A stretch of 47,707 bases of DNA from Maritimibacter sp. REDSEA-S28_B5 (GTDB taxonomy: Bacteria; Pseudomonadota; Alphaproteobacteria; Rhodobacterales; Rhodobacteraceae): NCBI GenBank assembly GCA_001626765.1, contig LUOO01000010.1, forward strand, positions 23,668 through 71,374, given 5' to 3'. Below, piece after piece: positions 32,411 to 41,209 of this stretch (within the stretch, counting starts at the first letter, position 1; each line of letters opens with the position of its first letter). A model generated the notes under the pieces. That model did no database searches, was not told the DNA's origin, and saw nothing but the letters and a program-made list of their open reading frames with translations. The position numbers and the translations under genes were made by a program.

Positions 32411-33867
32411 CAGTAGAGGTTGAAGTATTCGGCCTGCTCCCACTCCGACACGGCGGCGAGGTAACGGGACCATTCGGCGCGTTTGAGGTGCGCGAGGTAG
32501 GGTTTCAGCCCCGGCCCGATGGTGCGGTCAAACAGCGTGCTCGCCTCGAAGGCCGCGATGGCCTCGCCCAGATGCTGGGGCAGGCGGCGGTTGTCGGCGC
32601 CGTAGGGGGTGGCGGTCGGGGCCGGGGCGACGAGGCCCCGGGTGATCCCGTCCAGACCGCTCAATATCTGTGCGGCCAGCGCGTAGTAGGGGTTGGCGGT
32701 CGTGTCGGCCACGCGGTTCTCGATCCGGGACGCGCCGTCGCCCGCCATCAGCAGCGCGCGCAGCATGGCCCCCCGGTTGTCGGTGCCCCACTGGATGCGG
32801 CTGGGCGCGAGCTGGAACTCGGAAAAGCGCTTGTAGCTGTTCACTGTGGGGTTGGTCAGGAGGCAGGAGGCCTCGGCATGTTCCAGTAGCCCGGCGACCC
32901 AGGCGCTGGCCGTGTCGGTCAACTGCCCATCCGCCTCGGGCATGAAGGCGTTGCGCCCGTCCTTCAAGAGCGACTGGTGGATGTGCCAGCCGCTTGCCGC
33001 TGCGTTGGCGACGCGGGGCTTCGCCATGAAGCTCGCGTGAAGGCCCTGGGCCTGACAGACCTCTTTCACCATGGTGCGGAAGAGGACGAAGCGGTCCGCC
33101 TGTGTCAGGGGATCGGAGGCGTCGAAGGTGAACTCGAACTGAGACGGCCCCATCTCGATCTCCATCGAACGCGGGGCGAGGCCCATCGCCTCGGCATTGT
33201 GCCGGATCATGTCCAGGAGTGGCTCGACCGCGCCGTAGCGTGTGGCCGACAAATAGGACCAGCCCTGCGTCAGGTTGCGGGTCTGGACCGGGACCGGGGG
33301 CATGGTGGCGTCGGCATGGTCGAGCCCGTCGCCGGTGACGGCAAAGACCTGAAATTCGACCTCGAGCCCCATGATCGCCTGATAACCCGCCTCGCCCAGT
33401 TGCCGGATGGCGGAGGCAAGGACCTGACGCGGCGCGACCCGCACCGGCGTGCCGTCGGTAAAGGCCAGATCACAGATCAGGCTGGCGGAGTGGGTCGCGT
33501 AGGGCAGGGGCGTAAGGGCGTCGGGATCGGGCACGAGCAGCACGTCGGCGGAGCCCGCGAGCGGCGTGCCGTCGAGCGTCAGATCGCCCTGCCAGATATC
33601 GAACGCGGTGCGGTTCGCGGTGTCCTTGAGAAGGACGGTCGAGGGCACGGAAAGGCCGGTCTCAAAGACCGAAGGCAGCACGCGGGCGGTGACCGTCTTG
33701 CCGCGCAGGTGGCCGTGCTGGTCCGGGAATAGGACGCGCACGGTCTCGATCCCCTGCGCCTCGATCTCGGCCAGAACCTCGGCCGCGCGGGCGATCCCTG
33801 CCTCGGTCAATAGGCCCCTGCGCGCGAGCTTGCCCGCGCTCAGGCGGGCGATCATGTCGTCACTCAT
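32410..33867 (-). CDS. Glutamine synthetase-like gamma-glutamylamide ligase
   Basis: A 485-residue member of the glutamine synthetase superfamily that joins glutamate to an amine using ATP. Start chosen at ATG 33867 (MSDDMIARLSAGKLARRGLL). N-terminal beta-grasp: VRVLFPDQHGHLRGKTV. Catalytic domain: metal-binding Glu in GLEVEFQVF and MEIEMGPSQFEF, ATP/glutamate region ASGWHIHQSLLKDGRNAF, and SRIENRVADTTANPYYALAA with the Arg and NPY motif. Divergence from GlnA and its place beside Rieske oxygenase genes suggest a catabolic ligase (as in aniline, isopropylamine or putrescine degradation), not nitrogen assimilation. The substrate is unknown. Confidence 0.82.
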   Translation of the reverse strand: MSDDMIARLSAGKLARRGLLTEAGIARAAEVLAEIEAQGIETVRVLFPDQHGHLRGKTVTARVLPSVFETGLSVPSTVLLKDTANRTAFDIWQGDLTLDGTPLAGSADVLLVPDPDALTPLPYATHSASLICDLAFTDGTPVRVAPRQVLASAIRQLGEAGYQAIMGLEVEFQVFAVTGDGLDHADATMPPVPVQTRNLTQGWSYLSATRYGAVEPLLDMIRHNAEAMGLAPRSMEIEMGPSQFEFTFDASDPLTQADRFVLFRTMVKEVCQAQGLHASFMAKPRVANAAASGWHIHQSLLKDGRNAFMPEADGQLTDTASAWVAGLLEHAEASCLLTNPTVNSYKRFSEFQLAPSRIQWGTDNRGAMLRALLMAGDGASRIENRVADTTANPYYALAAQILSGLDGITRGLVAPAPTATPYGADNRRLPQHLGEAIAAFEASTLFDRTIGPGLKPYLAHLKRAEWSRYLAAVSEWEQAEYFNLY

Positions 33868-33906
33868 ACACGCGCATCCCACGGGCAGGCCCCGCGCCGG
33901 GCGAGG

Positions 33907-34974
33907 TCAGCCTCCCGTCTCCAGCGCGTCCATGGCCCGGCGCAGCATCCGGCGGTAACGGATGATCGCCACGTCCGAACGCCCGAGGTGTTCCTGCGTG
34001 CGGTCCTGCACCGGCCCCATCCCCTCGACCGCCCATTGATCGTGGACGTTGATGTCGAGCCCCATGCCGGTATACGTCAGCCGCGCCTGTTCGTCGGGGT
34101 CGTAGTGGTAATCGTTCGCGCGGTTCTTCTTTGGCGCATAGTCCGGCAGGCGGTGTTCCTTGAGGCGCTGTTCACGCATGAGCGGCTTGTTCACCGGCTT
34201 GTCGAAGCTCGTGAAGACCGTGAACCAGTAGCAGGTCGTATCGTCCACCGGCACGTGCCACTGGGTGATCGTCATCTCGCGCGACATGGGAATGCAGATC
34301 GCGTCGGGAAAGATCTGGTTTGTCACCCGCACATGAGTGCGCCCGTCGTCCATGTGCCTCAGCGCCGTGATCTTGAGGCCATAGTCGGTCTCGTCCACCC
34401 GGATGTCCGGGCGGGGGTAGTCGCGCAGGAGCTTGGTCATCGGGATCTCGGTCGAGCCGGCCTTGTCGCGGAACTGCTTGCCGTAGCTGTCCGATGGGTC
34501 CTCGTCCTCGAGAAACCGATGCAGGAACGAGGCATGGGCCGGGTCGATGCCGATCTCAAGCGCCTGCAGCCAGTTGCACTCCCACAGGCCCTTGAAGGCA
34601 AAGACATGACTCTCGGGCGCCCGGAAACAGTCGAACATCGGAAAGGGCGGCGGGTTGCCCGCACCGAGGTAGGCCCAGACGGCCCCGGCGCGCAGGTCCA
34701 CCGGATAGGTCGGGCCGGTCGGGTCGATCTGGATGTCTTCACTCGCCGGGTAATGCGTCGGGGCCTCGTCGGCGCTTGCGACGCGGGTGGCCAGATGCAG
34801 GGTGTCGCCCTGCACCAGCACGAGCCGTTCGCCCATCAGGTTCACCGGCACCAGCGGGCCGTGGTCCAGTTCGTCGATCAAGGCGGCGGGTTGCCAATAT
34901 TGGCGCAGGACCGCACCCGCTGGGGTGCCGGGGCCGATCCGGGTCATGCGGTCGTTCAGGGATGCACTGATCAT
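33907..34974 (-). CDS. Rieske-type oxygenase catalytic subunit lacking the Rieske cluster
   Basis: A 355-residue protein. The C-terminal half is a standard Rieske non-heme iron oxygenase catalytic domain: iron ligands in EIGIDPAHASFLHRF (Asp-x2-His-x4-His), and the C-terminal HDQWAVEGMGPVQDRTQEHL segment of the phthalate-dioxygenase group. The N-terminal half keeps pieces of the Rieske fold (VLRQYWQPAALIDELDHGPL, then VPVNLMGERLVLVQGD). However, the part that should hold CxH and CxxH is replaced by an unrelated cysteine-free segment (THYPASEDIQIDPTGPTYPV). The cluster is instead encoded in the upstream overlapping gene. The oxygenase therefore appears split. Start at ATG 34974, overlapping the upstream stop (ATGA). 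Confidence 0.85.
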   Translation of the reverse strand: MISASLNDRMTRIGPGTPAGAVLRQYWQPAALIDELDHGPLVPVNLMGERLVLVQGDTLHLATRVASADEAPTHYPASEDIQIDPTGPTYPVDLRAGAVWAYLGAGNPPPFPMFDCFRAPESHVFAFKGLWECNWLQALEIGIDPAHASFLHRFLEDEDPSDSYGKQFRDKAGSTEIPMTKLLRDYPRPDIRVDETDYGLKITALRHMDDGRTHVRVTNQIFPDAICIPMSREMTITQWHVPVDDTTCYWFTVFTSFDKPVNKPLMREQRLKEHRLPDYAPKKNRANDYHYDPDEQARLTYTGMGLDINVHDQWAVEGMGPVQDRTQEHLGRSDVAIIRYRRMLRRAMDALETGG

Positions 34975-35351
34975 GGGCGGGCCTCCTCGGAGCCGGTCTG
35001 GGCGAGCGCCGCGCCGATCTGCGCGTAGATCTCGCCATTGGTTTCGCGCACCGGGATCATCGGAACGCGGATCTGTTCGTGCATCTTCGAGCCTTCCGGT
35101 TCGGCGGGCTGTTCGACGCATTGGCCGGTGCGGTCGAAGTGCCAACCGTGGAAGGGGCAGCGCAGGCCGTTGTTCTCAAGCCGACCATAGCACAGGTCCG
35201 CGCCCCGGTGGGGACAGTTGCGCCCGATCAGCCCAAGCGCGCCAGTCTCGTCGCGGAAAAGGACGAGCCGCTTTCCCGCGAGCGTCACTGGGATCAGGGG
35301 CCGTGGCCGGTCGAGGTCGGCGCTCGCCGCGATGCGCACCCAGTTTTCCAT
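34971..35351 (-). CDS. Stand-alone Rieske [2Fe-2S] protein
   Basis: A 126-residue protein that is a complete Rieske domain: MENWVRIAASADLDRPRPLI, a strand with GKRLVLFRDETGALGLIG, cluster ligands NCPHRGADLCYGRLENNG (Cys-x-His) and LRCPFHGWHFD (Cys-x2-His), then CVEQPAEPEGSKMHEQIRVP. The sequence around the ligands is that of oxygenase alpha-subunit Rieske domains (HRGADL, PEGSK) rather than small ferredoxins. CAGGAGGG precedes ATG 35351. Translational coupling to the cluster-less catalytic subunit suggests the two form one oxygenase in trans. No reductase gene is in the window. Confidence 0.88.
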   Translation of the reverse strand: MENWVRIAASADLDRPRPLIPVTLAGKRLVLFRDETGALGLIGRNCPHRGADLCYGRLENNGLRCPFHGWHFDRTGQCVEQPAEPEGSKMHEQIRVPMIPVRETNGEIYAQIGAALAQTGSEEARP

Positions 35352-35379
35352 GGCGGGACCCTCCTGACGTCTTGCGATT

Positions 35380-35396
35380 TGTGCGATTATCGCACA
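35380..35396. promoter_or_regulatory. Palindromic operator between oxygenase operon and iclR
   Basis: TGTGCGATTATCGCACA has perfect 8-base arms around one central base. It lies between the divergent Rieske gene and the IclR-type regulator, 29 bp from one start and about 50 bp from the other. That is the expected place for an IclR-family binding site controlling both units. Confidence 0.75.
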
Positions 35397-35454
35397 TAGT
35401 GGTCGTTATGTGAACTTTGCCATCGGCTGGAGCGGCTGTCAAATGGGGGGGCGT

Positions 35455-36207
35455 ATGGCGGATCGGACATTCGCGGCGACACTGGCCAAAGGGTTATCGG
35501 TTCTGGGGGCCTTCGAGAGCCGCAGGGGGGGGATGAACCTGCCGGAACTGGGCGCTGCGACAGGATTCGACCGGGCGACGGTGCGCAGGCTGGTCCTCAC
35601 GCTCGAGGCCGAGGGATACCTCGAACGCGACGGGCGCGGCTATCGGCTCGCCGCGCGGGTTCTGTCGCTCGCGGGCGGATACCTTGAAACCCTCGACATC
35701 GGACGGCGGGTGCAGCCGGTGCTGCGACATGCTGCCGACGCGCTGGGACTCGAGGTGGCGCTGGCCACACTCGACCGGGGGCGGGCGGTCTATGTGGACC
35801 GGGCCGCGCCCGCGGATGCGCGGGTGACGATGGGGTTCACGGTGGGGAGCAGCCTCCCGCTTCTGTCCACGGCGGTGGGGCGGATGCTCCTCGCCCGGTC
35901 GGGGCAGGATGTGCTGGAAGCGGTGCTGGCGGCGGGCGTGGCGCGCCATACGGAGGCGACAGTGACAGACCCGGATCGGCTCAGGGCCGAGATCGCGGCT
36001 TGCGGTGCGGATGAGTGTGCCTTTGTCTCCGGCGAGTTCGAGCCGGGTGCGGCGGGGCTTGCCGTGCCGGTCGGTGCGCTGGGCGACCGGGCCTTTACGC
36101 TCGCGACCACCGCGACGATCAACCGGCTGGCCGAGCCTTCGGCGCGTGACGCGGTGCTCGACGTGCTGCGCCATGCGGCCATGTCCATCGGGCGAATCGG
36201 GGGCTAA
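35455..36207 (+). CDS. IclR-family transcriptional regulator
   Basis: A 250-residue regulator; ATG 35455 (MADRTFAATLAKGLSVLGAF) is chosen, with ATG 35443 as an alternative. The N-terminal winged helix has the IclR pattern LPELGAATGFDRATVRRLVL and YLERDGRGYRLAARVLSLAG. The effector domain (residues 85-250) includes LATLDRGRAVYVDRAAPADA and the dimer/effector motif PLLSTAVGRMLLA, then GLAVPVGALGDRAFTLATTA. It is divergent from the split Rieske operon across a perfect palindrome. It most likely senses the substrate or an intermediate of that pathway. Confidence 0.9.
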   Translation: MADRTFAATLAKGLSVLGAFESRRGGMNLPELGAATGFDRATVRRLVLTLEAEGYLERDGRGYRLAARVLSLAGGYLETLDIGRRVQPVLRHAADALGLEVALATLDRGRAVYVDRAAPADARVTMGFTVGSSLPLLSTAVGRMLLARSGQDVLEAVLAAGVARHTEATVTDPDRLRAEIAACGADECAFVSGEFEPGAAGLAVPVGALGDRAFTLATTATINRLAEPSARDAVLDVLRHAAMSIGRIGG

Positions 36208-36290
36208 GGGCGCGGACGGCTTTTCGCGGGGGGGCGGTTCGCGCTATGAGCGCCGCGCGCTCTCCGCGCATCCTGAACAGCGAGGCCCCC

Positions 36291-37214
36291 ATGCAGATCA
36301 CTCACCTCGTCACCCATTCGGGTGGCTTTCACGCCGACGAGCTTTTGGCGAGCGTGGTGCTCACCCGGCTGTATCCTGACGCGACACTCCTGCGCACGCG
36401 GGACGAGGCTTGGACACAAGGCGGCGCGGGGCGGATCGTCTACGACGTGGGCCGCGTGCATGACGCGTCGGCGCGGATGTTCGACCACCACCAGCGCCCG
36501 ACGCCCACGCGCGAAGGCGGCGATCCCTACAGTTCTTTCGGGATGATCTGGGCGGTCTATGGCCGCGACTACCTCGCTGCGCTGGAAGTGCCCGAGGGCG
36601 ACCGGGAGCGTGTCTGGGCGTCGGTGGACCGTGGCTTTGTCCACCCCGTCGACATGCTCGACAACGGGGCGTGGGAACCTTCGGTGGCCGGGCCGCTCGC
36701 CGGGCTGACGCTGCCCATCTTGCTCGAGACGCTGAAGCCGGTGTTCGACGACCGGGACGAAGGCGCGGACGACCGCGCATTCCGGGCCGCCCTGCCGGTC
36801 GCGGGGGCGTTCCTCGAAGCCGCCGTGCGGCAGGCGGCGGCCAAGGCGCGGGCCGAGGGTATCGTTCTGGCGGCCATCGCCGCGGCGGGAGCGGGCCGGG
36901 TGCTGGAACTGCCACAGGGCATGCCGTTTCGCGCCGGCGTGGAAAAGGCGGATGCGGATCACTTGCTTTTCGTCGTGCATCCACGGGGCGAGGACTGGGC
37001 GCTCAACACGATCCGTGTCGGGTCCGATACCTTCGAAAATCGCGCCGATCTGCCCGAGGCCTGGGCGGGGCTGACGGACGCGGCGCTGGAGGCGGCAAGC
37101 GGCGTTCCCGGTGCCAAATTCTGCCACACCGCGCGCTTCATCGCGGTGGCGTCGTCGCGCGAGGCGGTGCTGGAGATGGCGCGGCGGGCCGTCGCCGAGG
37201 TGGAGGGCGCTTAA
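36291..37214 (+). CDS. MYG1-family DHH-type phosphoesterase/exonuclease (UPF0160)
   Basis: A 307-residue MYG1/UPF0160 protein. ATG 36291 (MQITHLVTHSGGFHADELLA) is chosen over ATG 36246. Metal-site motifs are HSGGFHADE, IVYDVGRVHDASARMFDHHQ and VDRGFVHPVDMLDNG. The C-terminal part has LLFVVHPRGEDWALNTIRVG and ADLPEAWAGLTDAALEAASG, followed by a FCHTARFIAVA stretch. MYG1 homologues are 3'-5' RNA exonucleases in eukaryotes; the bacterial role is poorly known. Length is normal. It is convergent with the beta-lactamase remnant, whose stop overlaps by four bases. Confidence 0.88.
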   Translation: MQITHLVTHSGGFHADELLASVVLTRLYPDATLLRTRDEAWTQGGAGRIVYDVGRVHDASARMFDHHQRPTPTREGGDPYSSFGMIWAVYGRDYLAALEVPEGDRERVWASVDRGFVHPVDMLDNGAWEPSVAGPLAGLTLPILLETLKPVFDDRDEGADDRAFRAALPVAGAFLEAAVRQAAAKARAEGIVLAAIAAAGAGRVLELPQGMPFRAGVEKADADHLLFVVHPRGEDWALNTIRVGSDTFENRADLPEAWAGLTDAALEAASGVPGAKFCHTARFIAVASSREAVLEMARRAVAEVEGA

Positions 37215-37647
37215 GCCAGAGACAGGATCGGCCCGTCGAGCAGCGCCATGAGGTCGCCAAAGTAGCCCTCGGACCGGGCAGGCTGCGTCGGGTCAGAGGT
37301 GATTGCCACGGCGAGGTCGCGTTCGCGGGGACGAGACCGGGCGCGACCTCGGCCAGCGTTGCATTGATCTCCGCGATTTCCCCAGTGTCGATGACGCTGC
37401 CCAGAAGCAGTGCGACGATGGATTTCGAACAGGACATGATGTTTGCAGGGCGGTCGAGCCCGGGGCCGCGCGGCGCGGTCTCGATCTGCACCTCATCGCC
37501 CCGCGCGACGAGGAGGCTGAGAAGCTGGGGCATCGCCTCGGCGGCGGTCTTCGCTTCCGGCACCTGCGCGCGCAGGGCAGGGGCGGCGAGGATCGCGACA
37601 GACGTCAGGGCAACGGAGGTCAGAGCAAAGCGGCGGCGTGTTATCAT
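37211..37647 (-). pseudogene. Beta-lactamase-fold serine hydrolase, internally deleted
   Basis: The N-terminal 110 codons are intact: signal peptide (TRRRFALTSVALTSVAILAA) and the SxxK nucleophile motif in NIMSCSKSIVALLLGSVIDT. At about 37316 the frame shifts. Another frame then reads DLAVAITSDPTQPARSEGYF and GDLMALLDGPILSLA before TAA, which is the usual C-terminus of this hydrolase family. The middle of the protein (normally more than 200 residues with the YxN site) has been deleted out of frame. The product cannot be active. It should be read as a remnant of an exported class-C-like hydrolase. Confidence 0.8.
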
Positions 37648-37722
37648 CCGCTCAATCTGTGACGCCCGGCGCGGCTTGGCGAAGGGGCGCTGCGTCAGGC
37701 CGGGAAATGAGGCGGTGAATGC

Positions 37723-38316
37723 CTAGAGCGTGAAAAAGGCCCGGACCGCCGCCTCGAACTCGCGCGGCTTCTCGGCGTGCAGCCAGTGACCCGCGCCGGG
37801 GATCTTGGCCTGTTTCGCGTTCGGGAACAGGGCCTTGATCCGGTCGCGATGTTCGGTCTGCACGTAGTCGCTTTCGGCCCCCGCGATAAACAGCGTCGGG
37901 CCGTCGTAGGCGCCTGTGACCTCGGGAAAGGACAGGACCTTGTCCATCTCGGCCGCCAGCACGTCGAGGTTCAGTTTCCAGCGCCGCTCGCGCACCTCGA
38001 GCGACTGCAAAAGGAAATCGCGCACGCCCTTGGTCTCGACCGCGTGCGCGAGTGCCGCGTCGGCGTCGGAGCGGGTTTCGAGCGTGGCGAGATCCAGCGC
38101 CTGCATCGCCTCGACCAGATGCATCTGGGTGTGCTCATAGGCCACCGGTGCGATGTCGGCCACGATCAGGGCGCGCACCAGTTCAGGGTGGGTGAGCGCC
38201 AGCACCATCGCGGCCTTGCCGCCCATGGAATGGCCGATGACCAGCGCTTCTCCCCCGATGTGCTCGATCACCTCGGCCAAATCGGCGGCCATGTCGGGAT
38301 AGCTGTGGCTCGGCTA
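37723..38316 (-). pseudogene. Alpha/beta hydrolase (YbfF-like esterase), 5'-truncated
   Basis: Homology begins at PSHSYPDMAADLAEVIEHIG and continues to the normal end, with nucleophile elbow VIGHSMGGKAAM, catalytic Asp near FIAGAESDYVQTEHRD and His in KIPGAGHWLHAEKPREF. The first 75-80 residues, with the first strands and the HG oxyanion loop, are missing. An in-frame TAG lies just upstream at about 38317, where the sequence becomes unrelated. An ATG at 38292 could give a 189-residue product, but it would lack part of the core fold. A rearrangement breakpoint lies near 38318. Confidence 0.72.
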
Positions 38317-38382
38317 ATCGTAGGCAAGCATGAACTTCTGATAACGGTAAGTCGTTGAGGCGGAAAGACCTCTCACCTATTG

Positions 38383-38398
38383 TCGCGCCATGGCGCGA
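38383..38398. promoter_or_regulatory. 16-bp perfect palindrome
   Basis: TCGCGCCATGGCGCGA is fully self-complementary. It lies 28 bp upstream of the small membrane protein start and close to the truncated hydrolase breakpoint. Operator or structural role is possible but unproven. Confidence 0.35.
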
Positions 38399-38426
38399 TG
38401 AGAGCTACGCGCCGGAAGGGACGCTG

Positions 38427-38789
38427 ATGGACATGCAGGCACGCGCGGAGCGGTTGGCCACGCTGATGGAAGAGCGGCTGGATATTCGCGGCTTGGGACT
38501 GGCCGCCAAGACGCGGCGCTCGGGCCGCAGGGTGCCGCGCTGGGTGCGCCGCGAACTCGATGCGCTGATCGAGGGGATGAAGCTCGCCGAGAACCCCAAG
38601 CTCGCCCCTCGTGTCGATTATCAGAGGATCGAAAACGGCACCGCAAAGGTCGAGAAATGGCTTCTGGACGTTGACCCTTGGGATCGGCGGCGGGGCGTGG
38701 CCGTGGAATGGGGGGCGGGGCTTGCCTTCAACCTGCTTGTCGTTGTGGCGATCCTGATCGCGCTTCTGGGCTGGCGCGGGTTCCTGTAA
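38427..38789 (+). CDS. Hypothetical protein with C-terminal membrane anchor
   Basis: A 120-residue protein. ATG 38427 (MDMQARAERLATLMEERLDI) is preferred; longer frames start at 38355. The N-terminal 85 residues are helical and basic (KTRRSGRRVPRWVRRELDAL). One membrane segment close to the C-terminus (AGLAFNLLVVVAILIALLGW) would leave the body in the cytoplasm. The family looks like a conserved Rhodobacteraceae hypothetical. No function can be assigned. It is convergent with glyA and shares its terminator. Confidence 0.75.
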   Translation: MDMQARAERLATLMEERLDIRGLGLAAKTRRSGRRVPRWVRRELDALIEGMKLAENPKLAPRVDYQRIENGTAKVEKWLLDVDPWDRRRGVAVEWGAGLAFNLLVVVAILIALLGWRGFL

Positions 38790-38818
38790 GCACCTGAGGC
38801 CGCGACGGGGCAAAGAAA

Positions 38819-38855
38819 AACGGGCGACCGAAGCCGCCCGTTGTTTATTTTTTTT
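38819..38855. terminator. Bidirectional terminator between 38789 gene and glyA
   Basis: AACGGGCG (38819-38826) pairs with CGCCCGTT (38835-38842) around an eight-base loop, and a T-rich run follows to 38855. On the minus strand the same stem is followed by TTTTTC. It serves both convergent genes. Confidence 0.88.
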
Positions 38856-38862
38856 CAAACGC

Positions 38863-40155
38863 CTAGTGGTTGGGGTAGATCGGGAAGGCTTGGCAGAGCG
38901 CCTCGACCTTGGCCTTCACCGCCGCTTCCACGTCGCCGTTGCCGTCTTCGCCATTGGCGGCGAGACCATCCACGACTTCCACGATCAGGTCGGCGATCTG
39001 GCGGAATTCATCCTCGCCGAAGCCCCGCGTGGTGCCCGCCGGGGTTCCCAGACGGATGCCGGAGGTCACGGTGGGCTTTTCCGGGTCAAACGGGATGCCG
39101 TTCTTGTTGGTCGTAATATGCGCACGACCCAGAGCCTTTTCCGTGATGTTGCCGGTCACGCCCTTGGGGCGCAGGTCGACGAGCATCACATGGGTGTCGG
39201 TGCCGCCGGTGACGATGTCCAGACCGCCCTTCATCAGCTGATCGGCCAGCGCCACGGCATTGGCGCGCACGGCCTTCTGGTAGGTCTTGAAGGACGGATC
39301 GAGCGCCTCGCCAAAGGCGACCGCTTTCGCCGCGATCACGTGCATGAGGGGGCCGCCCTGAATGCCCGGGAAAATCGCCGAGTTCACTTTTTTCGCGATC
39401 TCTTCGTTGTTCGTCAGGATCATGCCGCCACGCGGACCGCGCAAGGTCTTGTGCGTCGTGGTGGTCGCCACGTCGGCATAGGGGAAGGGCGAGGGATGTT
39501 CGCCCGCCGCCACGAGACCGGCGAAGTGGGCCATGTCGACCATGAGATAGGCGCCCACGGCGTCAGCGATCGCGCGGAACTTGGCGAAGTCGATCTGGCG
39601 CGGGATGGCGGAACCACCGGCGATGATCAGCTTCGGCTGGTGCTCCTTGGCCAGCGTTTCGATTTCGTCATAGTCGATCAGGCTGTCCTGTTTGCGCACG
39701 CCATACTGGATTGCGTTGAACCATTTGCCCGACTGGTTCGGCGGGGCGCCGTGGGTCAGGTGGCCGCCGGAAGCGAGGTTCATGCCGAGGATCGTGTCGC
39801 CCGGCTTCACGAGTGCGGTAAACACGCCCTGGTTCGCCTGCGAGCCGGAGTTCGGCTGCACGTTGGCATACTCGCAGCCGAAGAGCTGCTTGGCCCGGTC
39901 GATGGCGAGTTGCTCGGCCACGTCGACGAACTGGCAGCCGCCGTAGTAACGCTTGCCCGGATAACCTTCGGCATATTTGTTGGTCATCACGCTGCCTTGG
40001 GCTTCCATCACGGCGGCGGAAACGATGTTTTCCGAAGCGATCAGCTCGATCTCGTCGCGCTGGCGACCCAGTTCGCCGGTGATCGAGGCGAAAATCTCGG
40101 GATCACGGTCAGCAAGGCTCTGGGTGAAAAAGCCGGGGGAGCGGATGTCCTTCAT
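38863..40155 (-). CDS. glyA: Serine hydroxymethyltransferase
   Basis: A PLP enzyme of 430 residues interconverting serine and glycine with tetrahydrofolate, a core one-carbon step in the cytoplasm. ATG 40155 ([20 protein letters not shown]) has a good ribosome site (GGAGACCTCCC); an ATG at 40212 is unlikely. Family motifs: [40 protein letters not shown], and the PLP lysine in [17 protein letters not shown]. The C-terminal tetrahydrofolate and PLP phosphate residues are in [19 protein letters not shown]. All catalytic residues are present and the length is normal. Confidence 0.97.
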   Translation of the reverse strand: MKDIRSPGFFTQSLADRDPEIFASITGELGRQRDEIELIASENIVSAAVMEAQGSVMTNKYAEGYPGKRYYGGCQFVDVAEQLAIDRAKQLFGCEYANVQPNSGSQANQGVFTALVKPGDTILGMNLASGGHLTHGAPPNQSGKWFNAIQYGVRKQDSLIDYDEIETLAKEHQPKLIIAGGSAIPRQIDFAKFRAIADAVGAYLMVDMAHFAGLVAAGEHPSPFPYADVATTTTHKTLRGPRGGMILTNNEEIAKKVNSAIFPGIQGGPLMHVIAAKAVAFGEALDPSFKTYQKAVRANAVALADQLMKGGLDIVTGGTDTHVMLVDLRPKGVTGNITEKALGRAHITTNKNGIPFDPEKPTVTSGIRLGTPAGTTRGFGEDEFRQIADLIVEVVDGLAANGEDGNGDVEAAVKAKVEALCQAFPIYPNH

Positions 40156-40202
40156 GGGAGGTCTCCATTGGGGTGAGCGGTTGCGGGGTGAATAAGACAT
40201 AT

Positions 40203-40242
40203 TCACCCGCACTGAAAGGCTTTGAGCGACATCGGCGGGTGA
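40203..40242. promoter_or_regulatory. Inverted repeat in glyA-nadK intergenic region
   Basis: TCACCCGC (40203-40210) and GCGGGTGA (40235-40242) are perfect inverse complements 24 bp apart in the divergent control region. This may be a regulator binding pair for glyA. The intergenic region otherwise shows no clear motif. Confidence 0.35.
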
Positions 40243-40358
40243 TTTCGCGGCAAATCTGGTCAGGGGAGGAAACTTGTGGTTCTTTCGGGAACGGACGGCG
40301 CGGTTCTGGAAACCTCTGGCTCATCAAGGGGCGTCGGGCAGGACAAGGAATACGGGAC

Positions 40359-41126
40359 GTGGGAACGGGACCGAAACTGGCTTTCATGGCGTCCGAGGTC
40401 GCGGCGGCACAGGAGGCTCTCTCGCGGCTCATCGACCGCTACGGGCAGTCCGAGCCCGAAAGCGCGGATGTGATCGTGGCGCTGGGCGGCGACGGCTTCA
40501 TGCTACAGACGCTCCACGCGACACAGGCGCTCGACGTGCCGGTCTACGGCATGAACCGGGGCACGGTGGGGTTTCTGATGAACGAGTTCGCCGTCGAGAG
40601 ACTGGAGGAGCGGTTGAGCGACGCAGAGCTCGAGGTGATCAACCCGCTCAGGATGCGCGCGCAGACGGTCACGGGCGACGAGGTCGAGAAGCTCGCCATC
40701 AACGAGGTGTCGCTTCTGCGCGCCGGGCCTCAGGCGGCGAAGCTCGCCATTTCCGTGGACGGGCGACGGCGCATGGCCGAGCTGGTCTGTGACGGGGCGC
40801 TCATCGCGACGCCGGCGGGGTCCACGGCTTACAACTATTCGGCGCATGGGCCGATCCTGCCCATCGGGGCGGATGTGCTCACGCTGACGGCCATCGCCGC
40901 GTTCCGGCCACGTCGCTGGCGCGGGGCCTTGCTGCCGAAACAGGCGAGCGTGCGGTTCGATGTCCTGGAGCCGGAAAAACGGCCCGTCATGGCGGATGCG
41001 GACAGCCGGAGCGCCGGGCAGGTGACGAGCGTCGTCGTGGAAAGCGCGGCGGACATCCGGCACAAGGTGCTGTTCGACCCCGGTCACGGACTTGAGGAAC
41101 GCCTCATTCGCGAGCAATTCGTCTGA
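40359..41126 (+). CDS. nadK: NAD kinase
   Basis: A 255-residue enzyme phosphorylating NAD to NADP. I favour GTG 40359 ([20 protein letters not shown]) because the first beta-strand KLAFMAS belongs to the fold. ATG 40386 would cut it. Family motifs: [16 protein letters not shown] (GGDG), [31 protein letters not shown], and [20 protein letters not shown], with the Asp and Gly residues for NAD and ATP binding present. It is divergent from glyA and a single-gene unit. Confidence 0.94.
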   Translation: MGTGPKLAFMASEVAAAQEALSRLIDRYGQSEPESADVIVALGGDGFMLQTLHATQALDVPVYGMNRGTVGFLMNEFAVERLEERLSDAELEVINPLRMRAQTVTGDEVEKLAINEVSLLRAGPQAAKLAISVDGRRRMAELVCDGALIATPAGSTAYNYSAHGPILPIGADVLTLTAIAAFRPRRWRGALLPKQASVRFDVLEPEKRPVMADADSRSAGQVTSVVVESAADIRHKVLFDPGHGLEERLIREQFV

Positions 41127-41209
41127 CGAAATCGGGCAGGCATTGCGCGGATACGGAGTGTTGTCCCAGCTCCGCCCTGGGTCCTGCCGATGCTCGGGTT
41201 ATTCCCTGG

